Assembly: GCF_001483135.1 (NCBI RefSeq)
Contig: NZ_LNAL01000008.1
Span: 682,001-746,000, forward strand
Direction of reading: 5' to 3'
From: Solirubrum puertoriconensis
Lineage (GTDB): Bacteria; Bacteroidota; Bacteroidia; Cytophagales; Hymenobacteraceae
Length of the DNA stretch: 64,000 nt
This document shows positions 15,569-25,000 of this stretch, one piece after another. The translations under genes and the position numbers were made by a program. The notes beneath the pieces are model-generated. The model ran no database searches. It saw only the letters and a list, made by a program, of their open reading frames with translations, and was not told the DNA's origin. Every line of letters starts with the position of its first letter. The stretch's first letter is position 1.

Positions 15569-18500
15569 CTAACTGCTCTAGGGTTGTAAGAAGCTCCAGT
15601 TTCTTGTATCGCGCGCCTTTGAGCGCGACCACCCCCAGTCTTTCTACCTTCTTGATAAAGTTGAGGGCCTCTTGATTTGCCCATTGCTGTGACGACTTTT
15701 CCATCTGAATTTAGAACCACTTTAGCTCTGTTGCCATTATATTTTGTTGTACCATTCGCTTGTTGAACCACGGACTTTGGTGTTGTTACAGCTTCCTTAA
15801 TTGAAGCAGCGTTTACTCCTCTGCCACCGTTTCTCCCTACAGACTGATTCAAACCATGTCTAGTGTAACCAGTAATTGGGCCTACTGGTTGCCTTGATCG
15901 TGAGCTTCCTCCGGCAGTTGAAGGTGGTAGTGCAGCCCCGCCTCTTGCTGTAGAACTCGCCGCGTTCCTATTCATGCTATACTCTGCTAAGCCTGCACCA
16001 ACTAAAACAGCTACGTGCAGAACGGCCTCTCCTTTAGTTTTAACCTCATATCCAGCCTGAGCAGAGTAGCCATTACTCATATGTTCATTTAATGGCGAAT
16101 CCCACCACGTCGCCACAGCGTTAACCGCGCCAGTGACTTTAGTTGACAAGTTTTCGAACACTTGTCCTATCATGGCTCCAGCAGCTGAAGTAGCACTTTC
16201 AGATTGACCGGAAGCTTGAGCTTCTTGGTCATCCCCACAACAGCCAGGCAATCTGCCGTCGAGGTCGTTATAGCGCACGGCGTTATTGTACCCGAACTGG
16301 TAGGTACCCCAGCTCTCTTGATCGGCCTCCTCGGCATCCGGGTCTACCACCACCCAACGACCGAGCTGCGGGTCGAAGAAACGCCAGCCGTGGTCGTTCC
16401 ACTTAAGGCCGAACTCGTCCTGGCGCTCCTTGTCGTTCCAGGTGTACTTGTTCTCCAGTGAAGGGACGTGGTTCAGCCCGGCCAGTTCCAGGCCGTAGGG
16501 GTCGTACTGGGTCTCCTGCACCTGCAGCCCCTGCCGGTGCTCGATCTGCACGTCGTCGAAGTACACGTCCGTGTCGCTTTCGTTGGCCACGTACACCTGC
16601 ACGTAGCCGTCCTGCTTGATCAGCACCGAGTCCTGCAGCTCCTCGTAGCGGCGCTCGGGGTGGGTGCCGTTGATGTGGGCCACGCGCGAGAGGCGGCGCA
16701 GCTTGGTGGCCACCAGGTTCGAGTCGCGGTCGAAGACGAGCAGGCGCAGGTAGGCCGTCGGCACCCCATCGGGCAGTTGTTGCAAAGCCTGCACCGTGGC
16801 CAGGCCCACCGTGAGCAGGGGCAGCACGCGCTGGCGCGGCACCCCGTCCGTGCCGGGCTGTGGAGCCGGCTGCTGCAGCAGGGAAGCCACGAAGCCGGCT
16901 AGCGAGTAGGCCCAGTTGGGGTGCTCCACCGGCTGCCAGTACGCCCCGTAGGCCAGCGCGTCCACCACGTCGCCCTTGCGCACGGCCAGCTGCTTGAGCG
17001 GGCCGATGGGCTGCCCGGCGGCCGCGTTGGTGCGCGCCGCGCCCGCGCCCGTGCGGGCGAACTGCCCGTGCGTGTTGACGCGGATGGGCTCCGAGACGGA
17101 GGCCGGGTCGAACTCCCGGCGCTCGCGGATCCGCTCATCTTCCGCCGGCTCGAGGAAAGCGCGGTATTGGCGGGTCTCGCCGCGCTTGACGGCGGCGCGC
17201 AAATTGCCCAAGTGGTCTTTCAGGGTGTACTCGTGCACGTAGCGCGTCTGCAGCTGGTTCGCCGCGTCGCGCTGCACGAAGCGCAGCACCCGGCCCTCGC
17301 CGTGCGAAAGCCAGCGCAGCGAGTCGCCTTCGTACTGCCACGCGCCCAGGTAGTCGGTTTGCACCACGGGCTTGTCTTTGGCATAGGCCAGCTTGGCCAC
17401 TTTCTGGCCGGCGGCCGTGTAGCGAAACTGCAGCGAGTCGCCCGAGGTCCAGGCGATGCTCTGCGGCAGGCGCAGGTGGTTGTAGCGGATGCGCGCGATG
17501 CCCTTGTTGCGGTCGCTAACGAGCGAGCCCGCTGCGTCGTAGCCGTAGTCGGGGTTCACCGCGCCCTGGCTGGCGTAGTCCGGCTGCGCGGCGCCGTTGG
17601 TGGGGCCGTCGGCAAAGTCCGGCCGCGCGGGCTGCTTGGCGCCGAAGCTGCTGGCGGCCGGGGCCAAGTCGTCCACCCGCAGCAGGCGGTTGCTCGCGAC
17701 CTCGGCGCTGCCGCCGGCCGGTTGGTAGCGGTAGCGCAGGTTGTCGGTTTCGGCGTACTGCGCCGGGCTGGTGCGCGAGGCCGCTTGCACGAGGCCGCGG
17801 CGGCGCAAGGTCAGCAGGTTGCCGTTGGCGTCGTAGCTGGCGCCCCAGAAGCGGTAGTTGGAGCGCTCGGCGCCCCACCCCGCGCCGGCCGCGGCGCCGG
17901 TGCGGGCCAGGAAGTCGCCCTGCAGCAGGCGGCTCAGCTGGTCGTAGCGGTAGCCGTAGGCCCTTTGCACGTTGTCGTGGTAGCCGCGCCAGGTCTGGCC
18001 GGCGATGTTGCCGTTGAACTGCGGCGCTTGAAAACCGCAGTCGTAGTGCAACGAGAGGGCGAACACGTCCCCGGTGCCGTCGAGCGGCGCGTCGGGGTTG
18101 TTAAGCTGGGTCAGCCAGCCGCGGATGTTGTAGCGGTAGTCGAGCGTTTGCAGGCCGTTGCCCAGGTCCTTGCGCTCGAGCTGGCCGAGTTCGTTGTAGC
18201 GGTGCGCCGCCAGGGTGACGGCCGGTTGGTCGTCCACCTGCTGCGTGGTCTCGAGCAGGCGGCCGGCGTGATCGTAGCGGTGCGACTCGCGTACGGCCAG
18301 CTCGGCGTGGTTGGGCCCTTGGTGGGTGGCGTAGCTGCCGAGCGCTTGGCCGGCGAAGTCGTAGCGGGTGGTCACGACGTCCTGCCCGCCGCGGGTGTTG
18401 GTGCTCTGCACCTGGACGGGGCGGGCCTTGTCATCGAAGAAGGTGGTGGTGGTCAGCCACGCGCCCGGTTCGGTCTCGGCCACGCCCAGCACCCGCACCA

Positions 18501-21500
18501 GTGAGCGGGTAACCATCCCTGTGACCCGCGCGTCGGCCTGGGGCACTTCGCCGCCGAGCTGCGCCGCGGTCGGCGCCGCGTACTGCGCGTCGGCCTGCCC
18601 GTCGCGGTTGAAGTCGTAGTGGTCGTAGTACGCCACCGTCAGCAGCTGATCGGTGGCTTTCAGCCGCGGGAACGCGGCGTTGCTGTAGTACGCCCGGGTG
18701 AGCGTCGCGGTGCCGCTGGGCTCCTCGTTTAGGCGGGTGGCCGAAGCCGCTTGGTCCTGCAGGGCCGTATGCACCTGCTGCGGGGTGCCGCTCAGCTCCG
18801 GAAAGCGCGTCAGCGCCGCGTAGACCACGCGGCCGAGCGCGTCGTACTTCGTGGCCGTCCACTCGCCGCGGGTGCGCTGGGCCACGTCCTGCGTGAGCAC
18901 CGGCCGGTCCAGCGCGTCGTACACCGTGTACTGGTAGCCGTCCTGGTCGGGCACCTTTTTCTCCACCAGGCGGCCCTGCGCGTCGTAGTGGTAGCGGAAG
19001 AGCAGGCGCTCCACGCCCGCCCCGGTCAGCTGCCAGTGGTTTTGGCGGATGAGCTGCACCGCCTTGGGGGGCAGCACCGCCCGCAGGCGTCCGAAATCGT
19101 CGTAGACGTAGTAGGTTTTCAGCCACTGCGTCGGACCCTGGGTGAGCGTGCCGTTCAGGCCCACCTGCTTGAGCACTAGCTGGCCTTCTTTATCGGTAAA
19201 CTCCTGCGTGTACTGCCCCTGCTCGTCGCGGGTTTGCTTGACCCACAGCTCGCCCGGCGCGTACGCACCGGCGTAGGCAAGGTCTTCGCGTTCCGCTGCG
19301 TAGCCCGGCTCCCAGCGCTGCACCGAGTCCGTGGCCGTGTTAATCCGCTCCTCCAGCAGCACCGCGCGGCCGGCGGTGAGTTGCCTGCTTTCGCCCGGCG
19401 CCGCCTGCGCGGTCACCCGGTTCAGGGGCGAGGCTTCGAAAAGCGATTCGGCGTACGCCACGCCCGTCTTGGGCAGCGTGGCCGTCAACTGTTGCGTCAT
19501 GGGATCGGCGCTGACCGGCTGCCCGGTCCGGGTATCCACGCCCGCTCCCCGGTAAAAGAGAAATTGCTCCCGCAACGCGTTGGGGTGGTAGCCCGCCGCG
19601 TCCGCCGCGGCGGGGCTGGCCGTGTAGGGCAGGTACTGCTTGGGCTGCCGGCCCAAGCCGTCGTACGCGACGGGCTGCACGAGGTCGCGGCCTTCGGGCG
19701 ATTCGTGCCGCAGCACGGTTTGCACCGGGCGGCCCAAGCCGTCCAGGTACTCGGTCTTCACCCGCACCTGGGCCTGCGTCTGCTGCTGGGAGGCCGCCCG
19801 CAAGGCTTCCGGGTCCGTGAACGCAGCCCGGGCGGTGTAGGTGCGCACGTAGTTGAGGGAAGCGCCGGCGTCGCTGCCGGGCGCGGGTGCTTGATCCGTT
19901 GCCGGATCGAGGGCCGGGCAGTTGTCCGCCTTCGGCTCGTTGTAGGCCAGCGGCTGGTAGGGCAGCTGCGTCAGGTAGATGGTGCGGCTGTAGAGCGTCA
20001 CCCCGGGTACCGCGTCGTTGGTGAGTTCTACGCGGTACTCGCCTTCGAGCGACTCCGTCATGGGCCCCCGGCGCAGGGGCAAGTCCCGTTCGCCGGCCAG
20101 GTTCACCCAGCCTTGTCCGACCCGGCGTTGCCACTGGTAGCGGGTGTGTTCCCCGCCGGGCTGGCGCGTAGGCTGCAGCGTGGCGTACTGGCCGTGCACG
20201 GCTTCAAGCGTGTCAGCCGGCTCGGGCACGCGTTGCCCGGAACCCCAATGTTGGTAGACACCGGGCGTGTTCTGGTTCGGCTCAAACGAGCCGAAATCGA
20301 TGTAGTTGCCCGACACTTGCAGGTCGAACTGCACCCCGTCAATGAGCCGATGGTAATCCGGAAAACCGGTGATTTCGTTGTGGTTGATGCTCAGCTGGGA
20401 GAAGGCCAGCGTCGCCGGGACCTCCCCGCTCAAGCGGTTGTTGTCCAGGATGAGGAACGTCGCGTTCAACCCGTCCGGGATGGCGCCGGTCAGCCGGTTG
20501 GTGTGCAGGCTGAGGCGGTAGGGTTTGTTGAGTTGGGCCCAGGCCGCGGGGATGCTGCCGGTCAGTTGGTTGCCGCTTAGTTCCAACACGTGGAGACCGC
20601 CCAACGCCGACCACGAAGCCGGCAGCGTACCGGTGAATCGGTTGCGGCTTAGATCCAGCTCCTGCAGCTTCTGCAAGCGCGCGAGCGAATCGGGCAAGGG
20701 CCCGAAGAAGGCGTTGCGGCCCGCGGTCAAGCGCAGCAGGTTGGTGAGCCGACCCAACTCCTGGGGCAGGGGGCCCGTAAGTTGGTTGTTGTGCAGGTGC
20801 AGCTCGTACAGGCGGCGCAGGTTGCCCCAGGCTTTGGGAACGGCGCCCGTAAAGGCGTTGTCCTGCAGGTGCAGCTGCGCCAGCCCCGCCGCGTGCGCTA
20901 GCGAGTCCGGGAGGTAGCCGGAAAGCTGATTGCCGTGTAGGATTAGCGCCCGGAGTTTTGTGCAGCGGCCCAGCTCCACAGGAAGCGAACCCGTTAGCTG
21001 GTTGTAATTGGCGGCCAGTTCCTCCAGTTGGTACAATTGGCCGACGCTAGGTGGAACGGAACCCGACAAGCGGTTGAACTCGAAATGAGCCGTGCGCAGC
21101 TGGCGGCAATTGCCGAGCTCGGTGGGTATCGGCCCGGTGAGTTGGTTGACGTAGACGCTGAGGTGTTCGAGGGCGGTGAGCTGCCCGAGCTCGCGCGGCA
21201 GGCGGCCGATGATTTCGCTTTGCGCCAGGTGCAGCACCCGCAGGCGCCGCATGCTTCCCCAGGCCGCGGGGATGGAGTCTTGAAATTTGTTCTGCCACAG
21301 GTGCAGGATCTCCAACGAATCCAATTGGCCCAAGCTAGCGGGTAACGGACCCACGAGCGGGTTGACCCCCAGATCCAAATTGCGGAGGCGACGCAGGCGC
21401 GATACCGAGTCCGGAATGTTCCCGCTCAGCACGTTGGCGTTCAAGCTCAGGTATTGTAGGTTGTGCAGCCGGGTAAGCGCCACGGGAATGTGCCCGGAAA

Positions 21501-22038
21501 GCTGGTTGTTGTAGCAGTTTAGATACTGCAACTGCCGCAACTGGCCCAGCGCGGCCGGCAGGGTCCCGCTCAACGCGTTTTGCTGCAACGACAAGCTCTT
21601 CAGCCGGCTGAGCTTGCCCAGTTCGGCCGGGATTGCCCCCGTCAGCCCGTTCCAGTTCTGCCAGAGCGCCAGCTCCTGCAAGCCCTGCAGCTCCCCCAAG
21701 CAAGCCGGGATGGAGCCCCGCAGGTTGTTGGCGTACATGTTCAGGGACGTAACATCCCCGTTGGCTACCCGCACCCCGCGCCAGTTGGCGACATCGGCGA
21801 GGGTCGTGCCGTTAAGCCAGTTGTCCTTTCGCGTCCACCCAGCACCACCGGTAGCGTAGTAGAACTGCCGCAGAACCCGTAGTTCCGTGGTGTCGGCTAC
21901 TATGCCTTGCCCGGCGGGTTGCGCCCACAGCGAGGTGTTAAAGGAAACCGTCCACAGGACAAGGAATACGAATAGGGCCGCCGCACGGCGTGGCCTTTGG
22001 CGTCCCAGTAGGGTCATAGCAGATAGTATTAAGGGCAT
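15565..22038 (-). CDS. Exported LRR-RHS polymorphic toxin
   Basis: A 2157-residue protein. In order: signal peptide (AALFVFLVLWTVSFNTSLWAQ); about 20 plant-type leucine-rich repeats of 24 residues (residues about 70-560, pattern LxxLxLxxNxLxGxIPxxLGxL); a short Ig-like stretch; DUF6443 (about 710-850, VAYDGLGRQPKQYLPY); an RHS/YD-repeat shell to about 1930 ending in the associated core (WVVVDPDAEE, GYNNAVRYNDLDGRLP); a linker; and a tip at about 2050-2125 (GYTRHGLNQSVGRNGGRGV, then VVLNSDGKVVTAMG) resembling BECR-fold RNase tips. RHS shells encapsulate and deliver C-terminal toxins. It starts 3 bp after the RHS gene at 22042 and overlaps its immunity gene. DNA turns A+T-rich from about 16240 downward, where the tip begins. 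Confidence 0.85.
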   Translation of the reverse strand: MPLILSAMTLLGRQRPRRAAALFVFLVLWTVSFNTSLWAQPAGQGIVADTTELRVLRQFYYATGGAGWTRKDNWLNGTTLADVANWRGVRVANGDVTSLNMYANNLRGSIPACLGELQGLQELALWQNWNGLTGAIPAELGKLSRLKSLSLQQNALSGTLPAALGQLRQLQYLNCYNNQLSGHIPVALTRLHNLQYLSLNANVLSGNIPDSVSRLRRLRNLDLGVNPLVGPLPASLGQLDSLEILHLWQNKFQDSIPAAWGSMRRLRVLHLAQSEIIGRLPRELGQLTALEHLSVYVNQLTGPIPTELGNCRQLRTAHFEFNRLSGSVPPSVGQLYQLEELAANYNQLTGSLPVELGRCTKLRALILHGNQLSGYLPDSLAHAAGLAQLHLQDNAFTGAVPKAWGNLRRLYELHLHNNQLTGPLPQELGRLTNLLRLTAGRNAFFGPLPDSLARLQKLQELDLSRNRFTGTLPASWSALGGLHVLELSGNQLTGSIPAAWAQLNKPYRLSLHTNRLTGAIPDGLNATFLILDNNRLSGEVPATLAFSQLSINHNEITGFPDYHRLIDGVQFDLQVSGNYIDFGSFEPNQNTPGVYQHWGSGQRVPEPADTLEAVHGQYATLQPTRQPGGEHTRYQWQRRVGQGWVNLAGERDLPLRRGPMTESLEGEYRVELTNDAVPGVTLYSRTIYLTQLPYQPLAYNEPKADNCPALDPATDQAPAPGSDAGASLNYVRTYTARAAFTDPEALRAASQQQTQAQVRVKTEYLDGLGRPVQTVLRHESPEGRDLVQPVAYDGLGRQPKQYLPYTASPAAADAAGYHPNALREQFLFYRGAGVDTRTGQPVSADPMTQQLTATLPKTGVAYAESLFEASPLNRVTAQAAPGESRQLTAGRAVLLEERINTATDSVQRWEPGYAAEREDLAYAGAYAPGELWVKQTRDEQGQYTQEFTDKEGQLVLKQVGLNGTLTQGPTQWLKTYYVYDDFGRLRAVLPPKAVQLIRQNHWQLTGAGVERLLFRYHYDAQGRLVEKKVPDQDGYQYTVYDALDRPVLTQDVAQRTRGEWTATKYDALGRVVYAALTRFPELSGTPQQVHTALQDQAASATRLNEEPSGTATLTRAYYSNAAFPRLKATDQLLTVAYYDHYDFNRDGQADAQYAAPTAAQLGGEVPQADARVTGMVTRSLVRVLGVAETEPGAWLTTTTFFDDKARPVQVQSTNTRGGQDVVTTRYDFAGQALGSYATHQGPNHAELAVRESHRYDHAGRLLETTQQVDDQPAVTLAAHRYNELGQLERKDLGNGLQTLDYRYNIRGWLTQLNNPDAPLDGTGDVFALSLHYDCGFQAPQFNGNIAGQTWRGYHDNVQRAYGYRYDQLSRLLQGDFLARTGAAAGAGWGAERSNYRFWGASYDANGNLLTLRRRGLVQAASRTSPAQYAETDNLRYRYQPAGGSAEVASNRLLRVDDLAPAASSFGAKQPARPDFADGPTNGAAQPDYASQGAVNPDYGYDAAGSLVSDRNKGIARIRYNHLRLPQSIAWTSGDSLQFRYTAAGQKVAKLAYAKDKPVVQTDYLGAWQYEGDSLRWLSHGEGRVLRFVQRDAANQLQTRYVHEYTLKDHLGNLRAAVKRGETRQYRAFLEPAEDERIRERREFDPASVSEPIRVNTHGQFARTGAGAARTNAAAGQPIGPLKQLAVRKGDVVDALAYGAYWQPVEHPNWAYSLAGFVASLLQQPAPQPGTDGVPRQRVLPLLTVGLATVQALQQLPDGVPTAYLRLLVFDRDSNLVATKLRRLSRVAHINGTHPERRYEELQDSVLIKQDGYVQVYVANESDTDVYFDDVQIEHRQGLQVQETQYDPYGLELAGLNHVPSLENKYTWNDKERQDEFGLKWNDHGWRFFDPQLGRWVVVDPDAEEADQESWGTYQFGYNNAVRYNDLDGRLPGCCGDDQEAQASGQSESATSAAGAMIGQVFENLSTKVTGAVNAVATWWDSPLNEHMSNGYSAQAGYEVKTKGEAVLHVAVLVGAGLAEYSMNRNAASSTARGGAALPPSTAGGSSRSRQPVGPITGYTRHGLNQSVGRNGGRGVNAASIKEAVTTPKSVVQQANGTTKYNGNRAKVVLNSDGKVVTAMGKSRGPQLYQEGRKTGGGRAQRRAIQETGASYNPRAVR

Positions 22039-22041
22039 GAT

Positions 22042-25000
22042 CTAGTGTTGCGCGTAGCGATATTCGTTTTCAGAAAGAATGCGGCCCTGCTCGTCGCGGG
22101 CGCGCACGAGTCGGCCTATCGCGTCAAACTCGTAGGTAGTGGTGCGGTGGCTGGCGTCTGTTTGCGAGGTCACCCCCACGAGCGGATCGTGCGTGTACGT
22201 AGTCACCAGCGCCCCTGCGGGGTACAGCCGCACGTCGTCCAATACCAAGGGGGTGTGACCATGGAACGAGACCGTGGCGCCAGCAGGAAGGACTACGGTC
22301 CAGCTAACGAGGCGCCATGAACCTATTTGACGCAGCTCCCTACCCGCTGCTACGGGCTGCTCGTTAACCCGTACCTGCGGTTCCCCGCCTTGCACCCACG
22401 CGCTAACCGTATAGGAGCCGTTGCGGCCCCCGCGCGCGGTGAGTGCGTCGCCTGGCACTAGTCGGTAAGCCCACTTGCCCGTGCGGCCCCCGGCAATACG
22501 CTGGCCGAGCGCAAATGACCAACCACCCGTGGCCACTGGCTCAAAACTGGTACAGGCAATGTCTTCGCGGGCAGCGGCTACCGCTTTAGCAATGACGAGG
22601 CGATCGTGGTACCCGTACAAAAAGCTTGTTGGGACGGCTCCTGGTGCGCTTACCTGCGTCGGATTACCCCGGCGGTCCGCGCGGCTAATGCTCTGGCGCT
22701 GGCGGTACGCGGGATCGTAGCGAAGGGAATCAGGCCCGGCGGAGCTGAAGCCTCGCCATTGCACCCGGCGTTGCAGATCGTGCTGGCGAGCGTTCAGGAC
22801 CTGACGTTGCGGCAGCAGGCGGTACTCGGATAGCTGGCGCCCCAACTCCCATTCTTGCCCGCTAGCGTAGATTTTGGACTGGATGGTTTCAACGACCGGC
22901 GTGGTAATATGCGCTTGCTGCATGTGGCGCAACGCGGCCAAGCTTGGGTGTGAAGCGGCGCCTACGGCGTAGTTGTGGGCGAAGGTGCGGCGGGTCACCA
23001 GCGTATCTCCGCCGCCGGTGGCGCGCCGCTCTTCTTTTACTTGTAAGTTGTGGTCGTCGTAGGCTAAGCGTTGGGCGGTGGTATAGGGCACCCCGTTTTG
23101 CCACAGGGTCTCGCTGGTGCGGACCAGGTAAGCGGAAGCTGAATGGTAGTAGTAGGGAATGATCTCGTAGATCGGATTGGTGTTGCAGTTGCAGGCAGCG
23201 GACTGATCACCGGGTTTTTTCTCGTATACCCTAAACCCCGGAATGGCTGCTTCGTTGGCTGCCCGCGGCGTGCCGCGCCGTACGAGGTTCAGCTCGGTGT
23301 AATTTTCTTGGTAGACGTACGTCTTGGTGCGTACCCGCTGGTAAGCGGCATCCACAAACTTGTAATCCGTTTCGCGCAGCAGCCGTCCCCGCAACCACTC
23401 GAAGCTGGTTGGCGGCGGAAAGGGGTAGCTATTACTGTAGCGGGTGATGTCCAGGGAGCTGCTGTAGTCGAACCGCCGCATGGAACGATCGGGGCCGGTT
23501 TGATCGCCCTCTGTTACATGCACCTGCCCGTACGACACGGTGCTGCCTGCCGTGGTGCCAACTTCGCTTGCGCTGCTTTGCAGGTAGGCGTAGTAAATGC
23601 AGGCATTTTGCGAGCTTGAGGAGCCCAGCGAGGAAGTGGACAGCTGCCGCAGCTCCGTCTGAAAGTTTGGCCGGCTCAGCAGGTACCCGGTGGAATGGCC
23701 GAGCGAGTCCACGTATCCGTAGGTAGTACGTTGGGCGGGCCCGTACGGCGTTTGCCCATCGGTAACGATTTGCTTGATGCGGCAGCCGCCCACGTATTCT
23801 CCGCTGTGGAGAGGAGGCGGAACTTTATATTCTTCTAGGGTGATCGAACTGGAATAGCTTAGGAATTGACCGGATTGCATCCCGTCGTACGGGGCCATGG
23901 CCCGTGCTGTCACGACGTACGTGCCGGGTTGCAGTGAGATGATTTCTGGTGCATGACCGTTTCCGGTTCCTCCACTGGAATTGGCGGAATAGATGAGAAA
24001 GCCGTCGTGTGATCGTAAGTCAACGGAACCGTTACCCCCGGTGAACGTGGTACCTCCCGATCCAGGCAGGGGGTCGTGGTTGCCGGTAGGTACGCCCGTT
24101 CCCGGCGAGGTTCCGCCACTGCTGTAAGCCTCCGGAAACCGGTAGGTCATTCGAACGCTTTTGGTTTCGGTGAGCGTGAAGGTTTCGGAATGACGGGCTT
24201 CTGGGTTGTTGTTGTTCGCGTCGGCCGAAGCCCCGGCCAAAAGCTCCCACTGCCCCGGTCGCAATTGCACGTTGTTGACTTGGTGGGCTTCAAACGTAAA
24301 GGTGGACGTGCCCCCGGTAGGGTAACGGATGCGGCGCAGCATGCCTACCGTTTGGGCCACAGGGTCTGCGCTACGGTTGGCCCCGGTGTTGTTTGGCAGC
24401 GGCACGAGGGTGGCATTCTCCGTGTGTCCGTTGTAGTAGCCCCACGCGTCTTGTGCATAGGAATGAATGGGTGGAAATGGCACCCGGTCCGGCGCGTTGT
24501 ACGCGAAGTGGTACGCTGGCGTGCCCTGCTGCCGAACTGAATCCAGACGTAAACGGCTAAGCTTGCTAATGGCCAAGCGCTCTTCCATGGAGGCCGACGG
24601 CGGTGGGGCACCCGCGCCGGGGGTTAAAAAGTAACTATGGAACAAGGTAAACCGTTGCTTTTCCACACCGGCGTACCGCACCACCACCTCCCGCAGGGCT
24701 GCCCCGTCTACCAAGTCCCAACGCCCGGGCTCGTACGAGAACGTCACGGTTTCCCGGCCGTGGGTAACACTGGCGAGAGCGTAGGTGAAGTGGTTTGTTG
24801 TCGAGTAGCAGTTGTTGCTGTTTGTAATCGGCGCACATTGGAAAAGGCCGCTGTTGCTCTCGGAGTAGGCAAGCTCATGCACGGTCAGGTCCACTGGGTT
24901 GGTGTAGGTTGCCGTGGACGGCACGTACGTAAAGGTGACGGTGTCCTGGTACGCCGTGATGATGCGCGTCAGAAAGTAGCCCGTTTTGCCAGAGAGGTTC

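Noticed and set aside
16204-20580. Long frames on the plus strand opposite the RHS gene, including 16921-18504 and 19234-20580
   Set aside because: They are mirror frames of a very GC-rich coding region, with Arg/Ala/Gly/Val-rich composition and no known motif; the minus-strand RHS reading is unambiguous.
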